Notes under the pieces: model-generated | What the model was told of the DNA's origin: nothing | The model's database searches: none | The model's input: the letters and a program-made list of their open reading frames with translations, nothing else | Part shown: positions 16,623 through 26,070 of the stretch, piece by piece | Layout of the letters: each line of letters starts with the position of its first letter | Position numbering within the stretch: the first letter of the stretch is position 1 | Translations under genes and position numbers: made by a program | Assembly (NCBI GenBank): GCA_963789535.1 | Contig: CAWBKU010000004.1 | Location: 868,001-932,000 of the forward strand | DNA from: CAVXHQ01 sp963789535 | GTDB taxonomy: Bacteria; Pseudomonadota; Alphaproteobacteria; Rhodobacterales; Rhodobacteraceae | DNA length: 64,000 nt | Direction: 5' to 3'

Positions 16623-19132
16623 GCCTTGCCTTCCGCCTCGCCGCCCGCGAATTGCGGGGCGGCCTGCACGGGTTCCGCATCTTTCTCGCCTGCCTCGCGC
16701 TCGGCGTCATGGCCATCGCCGCCATCGGCGAGGTGCGCGCCGCCATCGCCGCGGGCCTCGCCCGCGAAGGCGCCTCGCTGCTGGGCGGGGACGCCGAGGT
16801 CGAGTTCACCTACCGTTTCGCCGACCCCGAAGAGCGCGCCTGGCTCGACGACATCGCCACCGTCGTGTCCCAGACCGTCGATTTCCGCTCGCTCGCCGTG
16901 ACGATCCCAGGGGACGGCACCGACGAGGAGCGCGCCCTGACCCAGATCCGCGCCGTCGACGGCGCCTATCCCCTCGTGGGCGCCGTCACCCTCGCGCCCG
17001 ACATGCCGCTGGCGCAAGCCCTCGCAGACAAGGGCGCGGTGATGGAGCCGATCCTCGCCGACCGCCTCGGCCTCGTGCCCGGCGACAGCTTCCGGCTTGG
17101 TACCGGCACCTACACGCTGAACGCCCTGCTCAGCCGCTATCCCGACAACGCCAGCGGCGGCTTCTCCTTCGGCCCGCGCACGATCCTGATGACCGAGAGC
17201 CTCGCAGACAGCGGCCTGCTCGCCTCCGGCACGATATTCTCGACGCAATACCGACTCACTCTGCCGCCCGGCTCTGACCTCGCCGCCCTCGAGGACGCGA
17301 CCCTCGCCGCCCTGCCCGACAGCGGGCTGCGCTGGCGCGACCGCCGCGAGGGGGCGGGTGGCGCCGCCACCTTCGTCGACCGCCTCGGCGGGTTCCTGAT
17401 CCTCGTCGGGCTCGCCGGTCTCGCCGTCGGCGGCGTCGGCGTGTCGTCGGCGGTGCGCGCCTATCTCGCGGGCAAGACCGGCGTGATCGCGACGCTGAAG
17501 ACGCTGGGGGCCACGCGCCGCCTCGTCTTTGCGGTCTACCTGATCCAGATCGGCGCCCTCACGCTGCTCGGCATCGCCATCGGCCTCGTCCTCGGCGCGG
17601 CCCTGCCGTTCGTCGTGGCGCCGCTCATCGAGGACCGCCTGCCGATCCCCGCCGCCGTCGCGCTCTATCCCGGCCCCTTGGCCGAGGCGGCGCTCTACGG
17701 CCTCCTCAGCGCCGCGATCTTTGCGCTCTGGCCGCTCGCCGCCGCCGCCGAAACGCGCCCCGCCGCCCTCTTTCGCGATGCGTTCGGAACGGCCCACCGC
17801 CTTCCCCGCTGGCCGGTGCTCGGTGTCACGGCGCTCCTTCTCGTCCTGCTGGTCGGCAGTGCGGCGCTGTTCTCGGGCGGCTGGCGCCTGACGCTCTGGA
17901 CCGCGGGCGGCATCCTCGGCGCGCTCACGCTCCTCGCCCTCGCCGCGGTCCTCGCCCGGATCGCCGCGCGAAAGTTCACCCGCCTCGCGCGTGGCCGCCC
18001 CGCCCTGCGCACCGCCCTCTCGGCCCTCTCGGCACAAGGGTCCGAAACCGGCGCCACCGTTCTTTCCCTCGGCCTCGGCCTCTCGGTGCTTGCCGCGATC
18101 GGCCAGATCGACGGCACCCTGCGCCGCGCGGTGACGGATACGTTCCCCGATGTCGCGCCGTCCTATTTCTTCGTCGACATCCAATCCGACCAGATGGCGG
18201 GCTTTCTCGACCGTCTGAACAACGACCCCGGCGTGTCGCGCGTCGACAGTGCGCCGATGCTGCGCGGCATCGTCACCGGCTTCGACGGCCCGCCTGCGGA
18301 CCTCGTCGCGGACAGCTGGGTGATGCAGGGCGATCGCGGCCTGTCGTATGCCGACGCCCTGCCGCCGGGCACCCGCCTGACCGAAGGCGAGTGGTGGCCG
18401 CCCGGTTACAGCGGCCCGCCCCTCGTCTCGTTCTCGGTTCACGAAGCCGCCGAAATCGGCCTCGACCTCGGCGATACCGTCACCGTGAACGTGCTGGGGC
18501 GCGAGATCACCGCGACCGTCGCCTCGTTCCGCGAGGTCGACTGGTCCTCGGGCGGCATGGGTTTCGTCATGGTGTTCGACGCCGCCGCGCTGGCCGGCGC
18601 CCCGAACAGCTGGATCAGCACGGTCTACGCAGACGCCGCATCGGAGCCGGCGATCCTGCGCGATCTCGGGCGTGCCTATCCCAACATAACCGGCATCCGC
18701 GTGCGCGAGGCCGTCGACCAGCTCGCGCGTCTGCTGTCGGGCATCGCCGAGGCGACGCGCTACGGCGCTGCCGCGACGCTGCTGACCGGCCTCCTCGTGC
18801 TGATCGGCGCGGCGGCGGCGGGCGAACGCGCGCGGACCTACGAGTCGGCGGTTCTCAAGACCCTCGGCGCACCCCGCTCGCTGATCCTGCGCTCCTTCGC
18901 GATCCGCGCGGCCCTCCTCGGCCTCATTGCGGCCACCGTCGCCCTCGCCGCCGGTTTTCTCGGCGGCTGGGCCGTCGCACGGTATCTCTTCGAGGCAGAT
19001 TACGCCGTCATCTGGTCCTCGGCCCTGACCATCGTCGCCCTCGGCATCGCGCTCACGCTGCTTGCCAATCTCGCCTATGCGTGGCGCCCCCTCGCCGCGC
19101 GCCCTGCCCGCGTGCTGCGCGCGCGCGAGTAG
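16619..19132 (+). CDS. ybbP: FtsX-like ABC permease, YbbP type
   Basis: 837-residue membrane protein with the YbbP architecture: an N-terminal helix (residues 20-40), a large periplasmic MacB-like domain, an FtsX module of three helices (around 265-400), further helices near 430-480, a second periplasmic domain and a final FtsX module near 720-830. The second half repeats the first. VETLKTLGAT-type sequence appears as IATLKTLGATRRLV and again as AVLKTLGAPRSLI, characteristic of FtsX. With YbbA it forms an exporter or mechanotransmitter; the substrate is unknown. Confidence 0.9.
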   Translation: MSLAFRLAARELRGGLHGFRIFLACLALGVMAIAAIGEVRAAIAAGLAREGASLLGGDAEVEFTYRFADPEERAWLDDIATVVSQTVDFRSLAVTIPGDGTDEERALTQIRAVDGAYPLVGAVTLAPDMPLAQALADKGAVMEPILADRLGLVPGDSFRLGTGTYTLNALLSRYPDNASGGFSFGPRTILMTESLADSGLLASGTIFSTQYRLTLPPGSDLAALEDATLAALPDSGLRWRDRREGAGGAATFVDRLGGFLILVGLAGLAVGGVGVSSAVRAYLAGKTGVIATLKTLGATRRLVFAVYLIQIGALTLLGIAIGLVLGAALPFVVAPLIEDRLPIPAAVALYPGPLAEAALYGLLSAAIFALWPLAAAAETRPAALFRDAFGTAHRLPRWPVLGVTALLLVLLVGSAALFSGGWRLTLWTAGGILGALTLLALAAVLARIAARKFTRLARGRPALRTALSALSAQGSETGATVLSLGLGLSVLAAIGQIDGTLRRAVTDTFPDVAPSYFFVDIQSDQMAGFLDRLNNDPGVSRVDSAPMLRGIVTGFDGPPADLVADSWVMQGDRGLSYADALPPGTRLTEGEWWPPGYSGPPLVSFSVHEAAEIGLDLGDTVTVNVLGREITATVASFREVDWSSGGMGFVMVFDAAALAGAPNSWISTVYADAASEPAILRDLGRAYPNITGIRVREAVDQLARLLSGIAEATRYGAAATLLTGLLVLIGAAAAGERARTYESAVLKTLGAPRSLILRSFAIRAALLGLIAATVALAAGFLGGWAVARYLFEADYAVIWSSALTIVALGIALTLLANLAYAWRPLAARPARVLRARE

Positions 19133-19204
19133 CCGCCCGGGTGCACCCCCTGGTTACTTTGGTCTCCAATTACTCATCTTCGCCCGCCGCCGGGTGCCGC
19201 CGCC

Positions 19205-20524
19205 TCAAATATGCGGCTTGACCTGCATAAGTGGCAGCACATCGGCCATTTCCGGCCCCGACGCCCGCCCCGTCACCGCATGGCGCAGCGGCATGAACAG
19301 CGCCCGCCCCTTGCGTCCCGTCGCGGCCTTGACGGCGCCGGTCCAGTCGCCCCATGTCCCGGCGCCATAGGGCGGCTGCCCCAGCATACCCAGCGCCTCT
19401 TGCACGAATGCGACATCCTCGTCCGCGACGATCCCCGGGGCCTCGCCCGTGAATACCGCCCACCAGCCGCCGATCTCGTCCAGCGTGGCGATGTTGTCCT
19501 TCACTACCGCCCAAACCTTATCATGCAATTCCAACGGCACGCCGCCCGACGTCAACGCATCCTCGACAGAAGACGACGGCAATGTCGCCAGATACCGCGC
19601 CGTCAGTGGCCCGAGGTCCGCCGGATCGAACTTGGTCGGCGCCGACCCGAACCTAGACAAATCGAACCCGGCGACGATCTCGGCGACGGAGCCGCGCAAT
19701 TCCACCGGATCGGACGAGCCGAGCCGCGCCATCAGCGACAGGATCGCCATCGGCGCGATCCCCTGCGACCGAAGATCGCGCAACGCCAGCGCGCCGAGGC
19801 GTTTGGACAGCCCCTCGCCCTGCGGCCCGGTCAGCAGCGAATGGTGTCCGAACCGCGGCACGGTGCCGCCCATCGCCGCCATGATCTGGATTTGCGTCGC
19901 CGTGTTGGTCACATGGTCCGACCCGCGCACCACGTCCGTCACGCCCATGTCGACGTCGTCGACGACCGAGGCGAAGGTATAGAGGATCTGTCCGCTCTCC
20001 TTGATGAGGACCGGGTCCGACACCGAGGCCGCGTCGATCGACAGCGGCCCGAGGATCGCGTCGTCCCACTCGATCCGCTCGCGGTCGAGCAGGAACCGCC
20101 AGTGCGATCCCCGATCGGCGCGCAGCCGCGCCCTGTCGGCATCGCTCAGGTCCAGCGCCGCGCGGTCATAGACCGGCGGGCGCCCCATGTTCAGTTGCTT
20201 CTTGCGCTTGAGGTCGAGTTCCACGGGCGTCTCGAAACACTCATAGAGTTTGCCCTGCGCCAGCAATTCGTCCTTGACGGCCATATAGCGGTCGAGGCGC
20301 GCCGACTGATGTTCGACGCGGTCCCAGGTCAGGCCCAGCCACTCGAGGTCGCGCTTGATCCCGTCGACGTATTCCGGCTTCGACCGCTCGGGGTCGGTGT
20401 CGTCGATGCGCAGGATGAATGTGCCGCTTGCCTGTCGCGCGATGGCATAGTTGAACAGGGCCGCGCGCAGGTTGCCGATGTGCAGCCAGCCGGTGGGGGA
20501 CGGGGCGAAACGGGTCGTGGTCAT
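19205..20524 (-). CDS. gltX: Glutamate-tRNA ligase
   Basis: Class I aminoacyl-tRNA synthetase charging tRNA-Glu, 439 residues. The start MTTTRFAPSPTGWLHIGN carries the HIGH-type motif, followed by LRAALFNY. ILRIDDTDPERS and VVRGSDHVTNTATQIQI are conserved. The KMSKS-type loop reads EGLSKRLG. Alphaproteobacteria often hold two gltX genes, one of which may charge tRNA-Gln with glutamate; which copy this is cannot be told. An in-frame ATG 63 bp upstream was rejected because the family begins at TTRFAPSPTG. Confidence 0.95.
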   Translation of the reverse strand: MTTTRFAPSPTGWLHIGNLRAALFNYAIARQASGTFILRIDDTDPERSKPEYVDGIKRDLEWLGLTWDRVEHQSARLDRYMAVKDELLAQGKLYECFETPVELDLKRKKQLNMGRPPVYDRAALDLSDADRARLRADRGSHWRFLLDRERIEWDDAILGPLSIDAASVSDPVLIKESGQILYTFASVVDDVDMGVTDVVRGSDHVTNTATQIQIMAAMGGTVPRFGHHSLLTGPQGEGLSKRLGALALRDLRSQGIAPMAILSLMARLGSSDPVELRGSVAEIVAGFDLSRFGSAPTKFDPADLGPLTARYLATLPSSSVEDALTSGGVPLELHDKVWAVVKDNIATLDEIGGWWAVFTGEAPGIVADEDVAFVQEALGMLGQPPYGAGTWGDWTGAVKAATGRKGRALFMPLRHAVTGRASGPEMADVLPLMQVKPHI

Positions 20525-20585
20525 GGGGGCCTCCGGGGTTGGGACGGCTCTTCCATACTGCCCCGGATTTGTCCATATCGCGGCC

Positions 20586-20978
20586 ATGGACCACTACGCC
20601 CCCACCTGCGACGAGATCGAGGAACATGCCCGCGCCGTCGTGGCGGCCCTGCCGCGGGCATTCCGCGCAGGTGCGGCGCAGGTGGCGTTGCGCGTCGTGG
20701 AGTTTCCCGACGAGCAGACGCTAAAGGACATGGACGCCGACCCCTTCGACATCTCTGGCCTCTACGTCGGTATCCCGCTGACCGAAAAGTCGTCCTTCGA
20801 TCAGCCGACGGCCCCCGATACGGTGTGGCTGTTCCGCCGCCCGATCCTCGACGAATGGGCCGAACGCGGCGACGTCACGCTCGCCGACCTCATCGCCCAT
20901 GTAACGGTGCACGAATTCGCGCACCATTTCGGCTGGTCGGACGACGATATCGCGTCCATCGACGAATGGTGGACCTGA
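20586..20978 (+). CDS. Zincin-like metallopeptidase family protein
   Basis: 130-residue member of the short bacterial zincin family (PF06262 type). The metal site HEFAHHFGWSDDDI is near the C-terminus, matching HExxHxxGxxD. The middle carries LYVGIPLTEKSS and IFRRPILDE-like sequence (LFRRPILDEWAE), both typical. The physiological role is not known. It diverges from gltX across 61 bp and is convergent with the MFS gene. Confidence 0.88.
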   Translation: MDHYAPTCDEIEEHARAVVAALPRAFRAGAAQVALRVVEFPDEQTLKDMDADPFDISGLYVGIPLTEKSSFDQPTAPDTVWLFRRPILDEWAERGDVTLADLIAHVTVHEFAHHFGWSDDDIASIDEWWT

Positions 20979-20982
20979 GGGC

Positions 20983-22467
20983 CTATTCCGCCATCACCGG
21001 CGCCGCCCCCGGCCGTCCGGCGACGGGTTTCGGCGCGGGCAGGCGCCAGACGAACGCCGCCAGCGCCCCGAACACGACGATCACGGCGAGGAGCGCGAAG
21101 CGCAGCCCGTCCGCAAAGGCCTCGGCCTGCGGCGTGCCGGTCCGCACCAGACCCATCGCGCGGCTGAAGAACATCTCGCCCACCACCGCAAGGCCGAGGG
21201 CCCCGCCGACCTGCTGGAACGCCTGCACCGCCCCCGAGGCGGAGCCGGTATCGCGGCCCTCGACGTTGGACAGCACTGTCTGGAACAGAGGCGACACCGC
21301 CGTCCCGAGGCCGAGCCCCGCGATGAGCAGGCCGGGCATGAGCGCCCACCGGCTGAGGTCCGCGCCGCCGACGGGCACCCCGAACCGCAGCGCGATCATG
21401 CCCAGCGCGAGCAGAACACCGCCGACCGCGATCCGCTCGCGCGGCCAGCGCGACCCGAGCCGCCCCGACAGCGTCGAGGCCAGCATCACGCCCACCGGGA
21501 ACGGCACCGTCGTCAGGCCGGAGTCGAGCGCGCTGAGGCCGTAGCCGACCTGCAAGGTGATCGCGAGGGTGAAGAACAGGCCGGGCATGCCGCCGAATTG
21601 CAGCATCACGAGGCCGCAGCCGATCATGTAGTTGCGGTTGCCCAGCAGCGACGCGGGCAGCAGTTGCGCCGCCCCCGCCGCCGCCCGTGCCCGCTCCCAG
21701 CGCAGGAACGCCCAGGCGACCGGCAGCGCCGCCGCCATCATCGCAAAACACCACCACGGCCAGCCGATCTGGCGCCCCTCGATCAGCGGGAAAAGGAAGA
21801 GCAGCAGGGCCAGCGCCGCCAGCGCCACGCCGCCGAAATCGAGACGCAGTTCCCTGGCGCCCGCCAAATTCGGCACATATCGCAGAGTCGCCAGCACCGC
21901 GAGGATCCCGAAGGGCACGTTCACGAGAAAGATCGGCCGCCAGCCCAGCCCAAAGAGATCGGCCCCGATCAGCGTGCCGCCGAGGATCGGCCCGGTGACG
22001 GAGGCAAGCCCCGCCGAAATTCCAAAGAGGGCGAACGCCTTGCCCCGCTCGTGCGGGGGAAAGAGGACGGGGACCAGCGCAAGCGTCTGCGGGATCATCA
22101 TCGCCCCGCCGACCCCCTGAAGGACGCGGCTGACCACGAGGCCCGTGACCGATCCGGCCAGGCCGCACAGCGCCGAGGCGACGGTGAACACCACGATGCC
22201 CGCAATGAACATGCGCCGCCGCCCGATCACATCGCCCAGCCGCCCCATCGGCAGCAGCAGCAGCGCGAAGGTCAGGATATAGACCGCCACAACCCATTCG
22301 ATCTGGCTGTCGGTGGCGGCAAATGCCGATTGCAGGCTGGGGATCGCGACGTTGACGATGGTCACGTCGATCAGGTTCATGAAGGACGCGATCAGGATAG
22401 CGCCCATGGCGATCCAGCGCCCCGGCAGGCCCGCGTCGACGGTTGCGTCGGCCCCTCGATCCTGCAT
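20983..22467 (-). CDS. MFS transporter, DHA2 (14-helix, EmrB/QacA-like) drug efflux family
   Basis: 494-residue proton-driven efflux pump. Motif D1 (NLIDVTIVNVAIPSLQ) in helix 1, motif A (GRLGDVIGRRRMFIAG) in the 2-3 loop, motif B (RVLQGVGGAMMIPQTL) in helix 4 and motif C (GISAGLASVTGPILGG) in helix 5 are all present. About 14 hydrophobic segments fit the DHA2 group. ATG 22467 places D1 about 35 residues in, as usual. No membrane-fusion partner or regulator lies beside it, so substrates are unknown. Confidence 0.9.
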   Translation of the reverse strand: MQDRGADATVDAGLPGRWIAMGAILIASFMNLIDVTIVNVAIPSLQSAFAATDSQIEWVVAVYILTFALLLLPMGRLGDVIGRRRMFIAGIVVFTVASALCGLAGSVTGLVVSRVLQGVGGAMMIPQTLALVPVLFPPHERGKAFALFGISAGLASVTGPILGGTLIGADLFGLGWRPIFLVNVPFGILAVLATLRYVPNLAGARELRLDFGGVALAALALLLFLFPLIEGRQIGWPWWCFAMMAAALPVAWAFLRWERARAAAGAAQLLPASLLGNRNYMIGCGLVMLQFGGMPGLFFTLAITLQVGYGLSALDSGLTTVPFPVGVMLASTLSGRLGSRWPRERIAVGGVLLALGMIALRFGVPVGGADLSRWALMPGLLIAGLGLGTAVSPLFQTVLSNVEGRDTGSASGAVQAFQQVGGALGLAVVGEMFFSRAMGLVRTGTPQAEAFADGLRFALLAVIVVFGALAAFVWRLPAPKPVAGRPGAAPVMAE

Positions 22468-22739
22468 GTGACTATCCTCGACCGTCCCGGCCCCGTGCCG
22501 CTTACCTCGCCTCAGATAGCATGCCGCAACGCGGCGACCATGCCGTTTGGGCAGGGACGGCCCTGCAATTGTGCGCAGGACAACCACGGCGCCCGGGGTT
22601 CGTGGCGATCCCACGGCGCCGAAGGTTCGTCGGCCTTTGAAATCAGGTGTGCCGACGATTGCATTGCGACCGCGGCCAAATCGGCGCGGCGGTTCCATCG
22701 CGCGGCATTCGATGCGCCATCGGTCCGGTCCCCGAGACG

Positions 22740-24434
22740 TCAGTGCCCGTCGCGCCACCTATTCACGATCGGATACCGCCGGTCGAGCCAGAACGCCGAC
22801 CGCGTCAGCCGCGTGCCCGGCGCCGACTGGAACCGCTTGTATTCACTCAGATAGATAAGTCTCTCGATCTTCTTGACCGTCTCGTGCTCATACCCGGCGG
22901 CGACGCAATCGGCGACGGAACGGTCCCGGTCCACCAGCATCTCGAGAATGCCGTCGAGCACCTCGTAGGGCGGCAGCGACTGGTCGTCGCGCTGGTCCGC
23001 GCGCAACTCCGCCGAGGGCGGCTTGTCGATGATGGCGGGCGGGATGACCTCGCCCGCCGGCCCCATCATCCAGTCGCGGTGGTTGGCGTTGCGCCAGCGG
23101 CAGGTCTGAAACACCCGCATCTTGTAGAGATCCTTGATCGGGTTATAGCCGCCCGCCATGTCGCCGTAGATCGTGGCATAGCCCACCGCGACCTCGGACT
23201 TGTTGCCGGTCGTCAACAGCATCTCGCCGAACTTGTTGGACTGCGCCATCAGCAGCAGGCCGCGCAGACGCGACTGGATGTTTTCCTCGGTCAGGTCCGG
23301 CGCGTGGCCCTCGAACAGCGGCTCCAGCGCCTCGGTCACGGCGGCGCGCGGCCCGGCGATCGAGACGGTGTCGTAGGGACAGCCGAGCCGCCGCGCGACC
23401 TCGGCGGCATCGTCGAGGGACGACTGCGACGTGTATTCCGACGGCAACATCACGCAGCGCACGTTGGCGGCCCCGATGGCGTCGGCGGCGATGGTCGCCA
23501 CGATGGCGCTGTCGATGCCGCCCGAGAGGCCGAGCAGCACCTTCTCGAACCCGGTCTTGCGCAGGTAGTCGCGCAAACTCAGGACCATGGCACGATAGTC
23601 CTGTTCCCAGGCATCCGGCGCCACGACCCGCTCGCCCTCCACCGCCTCCCACCCGGCATCGCCGCGCCGGAAGTCGACGTGCCGGATGGCCTCGTCGAAC
23701 ACCGGCATCTGCACCGCCAGCGCTCCGCCGCGATTGAGCACGAACGAGCCGCCGTCGAAGCACTGGTCGTCCTGCCCGCCGACCATGTTGAGATAGGCGA
23801 GCGCCACGTCGTTCTCGATCACGCGGGCGACCATCTCGTTCATGCGGAACGGAAACTTGTCGCGGAAATAGGGTGAGCCGTTGGGCACGACGAGGAGTTC
23901 GGCCCCGCTTTCGACCATCGCCTCGGCGACATCGGGGAACCACGCATCCTCGCAGATCGGCACGCCGATGCGCAGCGGCCCGGCGTCGAACGGGCCGCCC
24001 AGCGGTCCGTGCCGATAGAGGCGCTCTTCGTCGAAGACGTTGTAGTTCGGCAGGTTGTGCTTGAGGGTCCGGCTGACCACCGCGCCGCCCTTCAGGATCG
24101 AATAGGCGTTATAGAGCTCGGGTTTCGAGGCTGCCCGAACCTCGTGCACCGGGCCGACGTCGCGTATCCACGGATGCCCGATGCCAAGGATCGGGCCGTC
24201 CGCGACCTCGGCCGCCAGCGCCTCGACGCGCGCCATCGCGTCGCGGGTGAACGCCTCCTTCTTCACGATGTCCTGTGGCTGATAGCCGATCAGGAACATC
24301 TCGGGCAGAAGGACCATATCCGCCCCCGCCGCGCGCCCTTCCTTCCAGGCCGCGACCGCCTTGCGCGCGTTGCCGTCGATGTCGCCCAGCGTCGGGTTGA
24401 GCTGCGCCATCGTCAGGCGAAAGGTCTCTTTCAT
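22740..24434 (-). CDS. nadE: Glutamine-dependent NAD+ synthase
   Basis: Two-domain enzyme amidating nicotinic acid adenine dinucleotide. The N-terminal nitrilase-fold glutaminase has the Glu-Lys-Cys triad in LLPEMFLIGY, LKHNLPNYNVFDE and VPICEDAWFP. The C-terminal synthetase domain has the P-loop LGLSGGIDSA, then MLPSEYTSQSS, LTTGNKSEVAVGYATIYGD and the FKLYKMRV-type region (IKDLYKMRVF). Length is 564 residues, normal for the two-domain form. ATG 24434 starts the glutaminase fold directly (MKETFRLTMAQLNP). Confidence 0.96.
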   Translation of the reverse strand: MKETFRLTMAQLNPTLGDIDGNARKAVAAWKEGRAAGADMVLLPEMFLIGYQPQDIVKKEAFTRDAMARVEALAAEVADGPILGIGHPWIRDVGPVHEVRAASKPELYNAYSILKGGAVVSRTLKHNLPNYNVFDEERLYRHGPLGGPFDAGPLRIGVPICEDAWFPDVAEAMVESGAELLVVPNGSPYFRDKFPFRMNEMVARVIENDVALAYLNMVGGQDDQCFDGGSFVLNRGGALAVQMPVFDEAIRHVDFRRGDAGWEAVEGERVVAPDAWEQDYRAMVLSLRDYLRKTGFEKVLLGLSGGIDSAIVATIAADAIGAANVRCVMLPSEYTSQSSLDDAAEVARRLGCPYDTVSIAGPRAAVTEALEPLFEGHAPDLTEENIQSRLRGLLLMAQSNKFGEMLLTTGNKSEVAVGYATIYGDMAGGYNPIKDLYKMRVFQTCRWRNANHRDWMMGPAGEVIPPAIIDKPPSAELRADQRDDQSLPPYEVLDGILEMLVDRDRSVADCVAAGYEHETVKKIERLIYLSEYKRFQSAPGTRLTRSAFWLDRRYPIVNRWRDGH

Positions 24435-24604
24435 GTCGGCGTCCCCTGCGGCGATGATCGGTCGCGTCCCCTGTAGCAGACCACGCGGCAGGGGGAAGGC
24501 TGCGCGCCCTGTCCGCGCGCCCTTCACGGCCCCGTGCGGCGCCGGTTGTCACCCCGCCGCCGCCCCGTTAACCTGCCGCTCTGACCGCCTGCTGGAGCCG
24601 CCAA

Positions 24605-26062
24605 ATGCCCGTCCGTCCCCTCTCCCTCGCGCTGCTGCTGGCCCTTGCCGCACCGGCGCTCGCGCAGACCGTCGAGATCAAGCAATACGAGGACGGCGGC
24701 GTCTACGAAGGCACGTTCCTGAACGGCCGGCAGCACGGGACCGGCACCTACCGTCTGCCCAACGGCTACGTCTATTCGGGCGAGTGGTACGAGGGCGAGA
24801 TCCGCGGCGAGGGCACGGCGACTTATCCGGACGGCTCGGTCTATGTCGGCACCTTCGCCGCCGGCAAACCCGAGGGCACGGGGGCGATCACCTTCGCCGA
24901 CGGCGGCACCTACGAGGGCGACTGGACCGACGGCAAGATCACCGGCACCGGGGTCGCCACCTATGCCAACGGCGTCCGCTACGAGGGCGAGTTCCGCAAC
25001 GCGATGCACAACGGCACCGGCGTGATGACGTCCGAGGACGGCTATCGCTACGAGGGTCCGTGGATCAATGGCGTCAAGGAAGGCGAGGGCACGATCACCT
25101 TCGCCGACGGCTCGGTCTATACCGGCACGCTGGTCGCCGGGCGCCGCGAGGGCACCGGCACGCTGACGCGGCCTGACGGCCTCACCTATGCCGGCGAATG
25201 GGTCGCCGACCAGATCGGGGGCGAGGGCCGCCTCGTGCAGGCCAACGGCGATATCTACGAGGGCACCCTCGTCGAGGGCCGCCGCGAGGGGACGGGGACC
25301 GTCACCTATGCCAATGGCGACGTCTACACCGGCGGTTTTCAGGACGACCGCCGCCACGGACAGGGCACGTTCACCGGCACCGACGGCTATCGCTATGTCG
25401 GCCCCTGGGTGAACGGCCAGATCGAGGGGCGGGGCGAAGTCACCTATCCGGACGGCTCGGTCTATACCGGACAATTCGTCGGCGATCTGGCGCAGGGCAC
25501 GGGCAAGATCACCTATCCGGACGGCTCCACCTATGAGGGCGGATGGGTCGCGGGCGTGATCGAGGGCACCGGGGTTGCCACCTATGCCAACGGCATCGTC
25601 TACGAAGGCGAGTTTCTCAACGCGCAGAATCACGGTCAGGGCCGGATGACCTATGCCGACGGCTATACCTATGCCGGCGGCTGGATCGAGGGGCAACGTT
25701 CGGGCGAGGGGGTGGCGACCTATGCGGACGGCACGGTCTACGAGGGCGGATTCCTGAACGGCCAGCGGCATGGCACCGGCACGATCACCATGCCCGACGG
25801 GTTTACCTATACCGGCGGCTGGGTGAACGGCGAGATCGAGGGGACCGGCGTGGCCACCTATGCCAACGGCGACGTCTATACCGGCGAATTCCGCGGTGGG
25901 CGGCGGCAGGGGGCGGGCACCCTCACCTATGCGACGGGCGAAGAGGCGGAAGGCGAGTGGCAGGACGGCATCCTCGCCACGCCTGCCGCAGACGCCCCGG
26001 CACCGGCCGAGGAGAGCCCGCCCGACGAGGCCCCCGCCGAGGAGGCACCCGCCGGAAATTGA
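24605..26062 (+). CDS. Exported MORN-repeat protein with 18 repeats
   Basis: 485-residue protein: signal peptide (LALLLALAAPALAQ), 18 tandem 23-residue MORN repeats from about residue 34 to 447, and a Pro/Glu/Ala-rich tail. Each repeat has the form Y-x-G-x-W/F/L-x3-x-x-x-G-x-G-x2-T-x2-DG, for example YEGEFLNAQNHGQGRMTYAD. MORN repeats form elongated beta-hairpin arrays that bind lipids or proteins; eukaryotic claims of phospholipid binding do not transfer automatically. It is probably periplasmic. The function is unknown. Confidence 0.88.
   Translation: MPVRPLSLALLLALAAPALAQTVEIKQYEDGGVYEGTFLNGRQHGTGTYRLPNGYVYSGEWYEGEIRGEGTATYPDGSVYVGTFAAGKPEGTGAITFADGGTYEGDWTDGKITGTGVATYANGVRYEGEFRNAMHNGTGVMTSEDGYRYEGPWINGVKEGEGTITFADGSVYTGTLVAGRREGTGTLTRPDGLTYAGEWVADQIGGEGRLVQANGDIYEGTLVEGRREGTGTVTYANGDVYTGGFQDDRRHGQGTFTGTDGYRYVGPWVNGQIEGRGEVTYPDGSVYTGQFVGDLAQGTGKITYPDGSTYEGGWVAGVIEGTGVATYANGIVYEGEFLNAQNHGQGRMTYADGYTYAGGWIEGQRSGEGVATYADGTVYEGGFLNGQRHGTGTITMPDGFTYTGGWVNGEIEGTGVATYANGDVYTGEFRGGRRQGAGTLTYATGEEAEGEWQDGILATPAADAPAPAEESPPDEAPAEEAPAGN
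24704..25945 (+). repeat. 18 tandem 69-bp repeats encoding MORN units
   Basis: In-frame tandem repeats of 69 bp within the MORN protein gene. Units differ by many substitutions but keep length exactly, with no visible insertions between them, so the array is under coding constraint rather than freshly expanded. Some neighbours share longer identity (units ending ATYANG occur about four times), suggesting past unequal exchange. Confidence 0.85.
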
Positions 26063-26070
26063 CCCCCCCC

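Noticed and set aside
16367..18442. 691-codon open frame antisense to ybbP
   Set aside because: Composition is Arg/Glu/Gly-rich low-complexity typical of antisense frames, with no motif, and ybbP on the other strand is clear.
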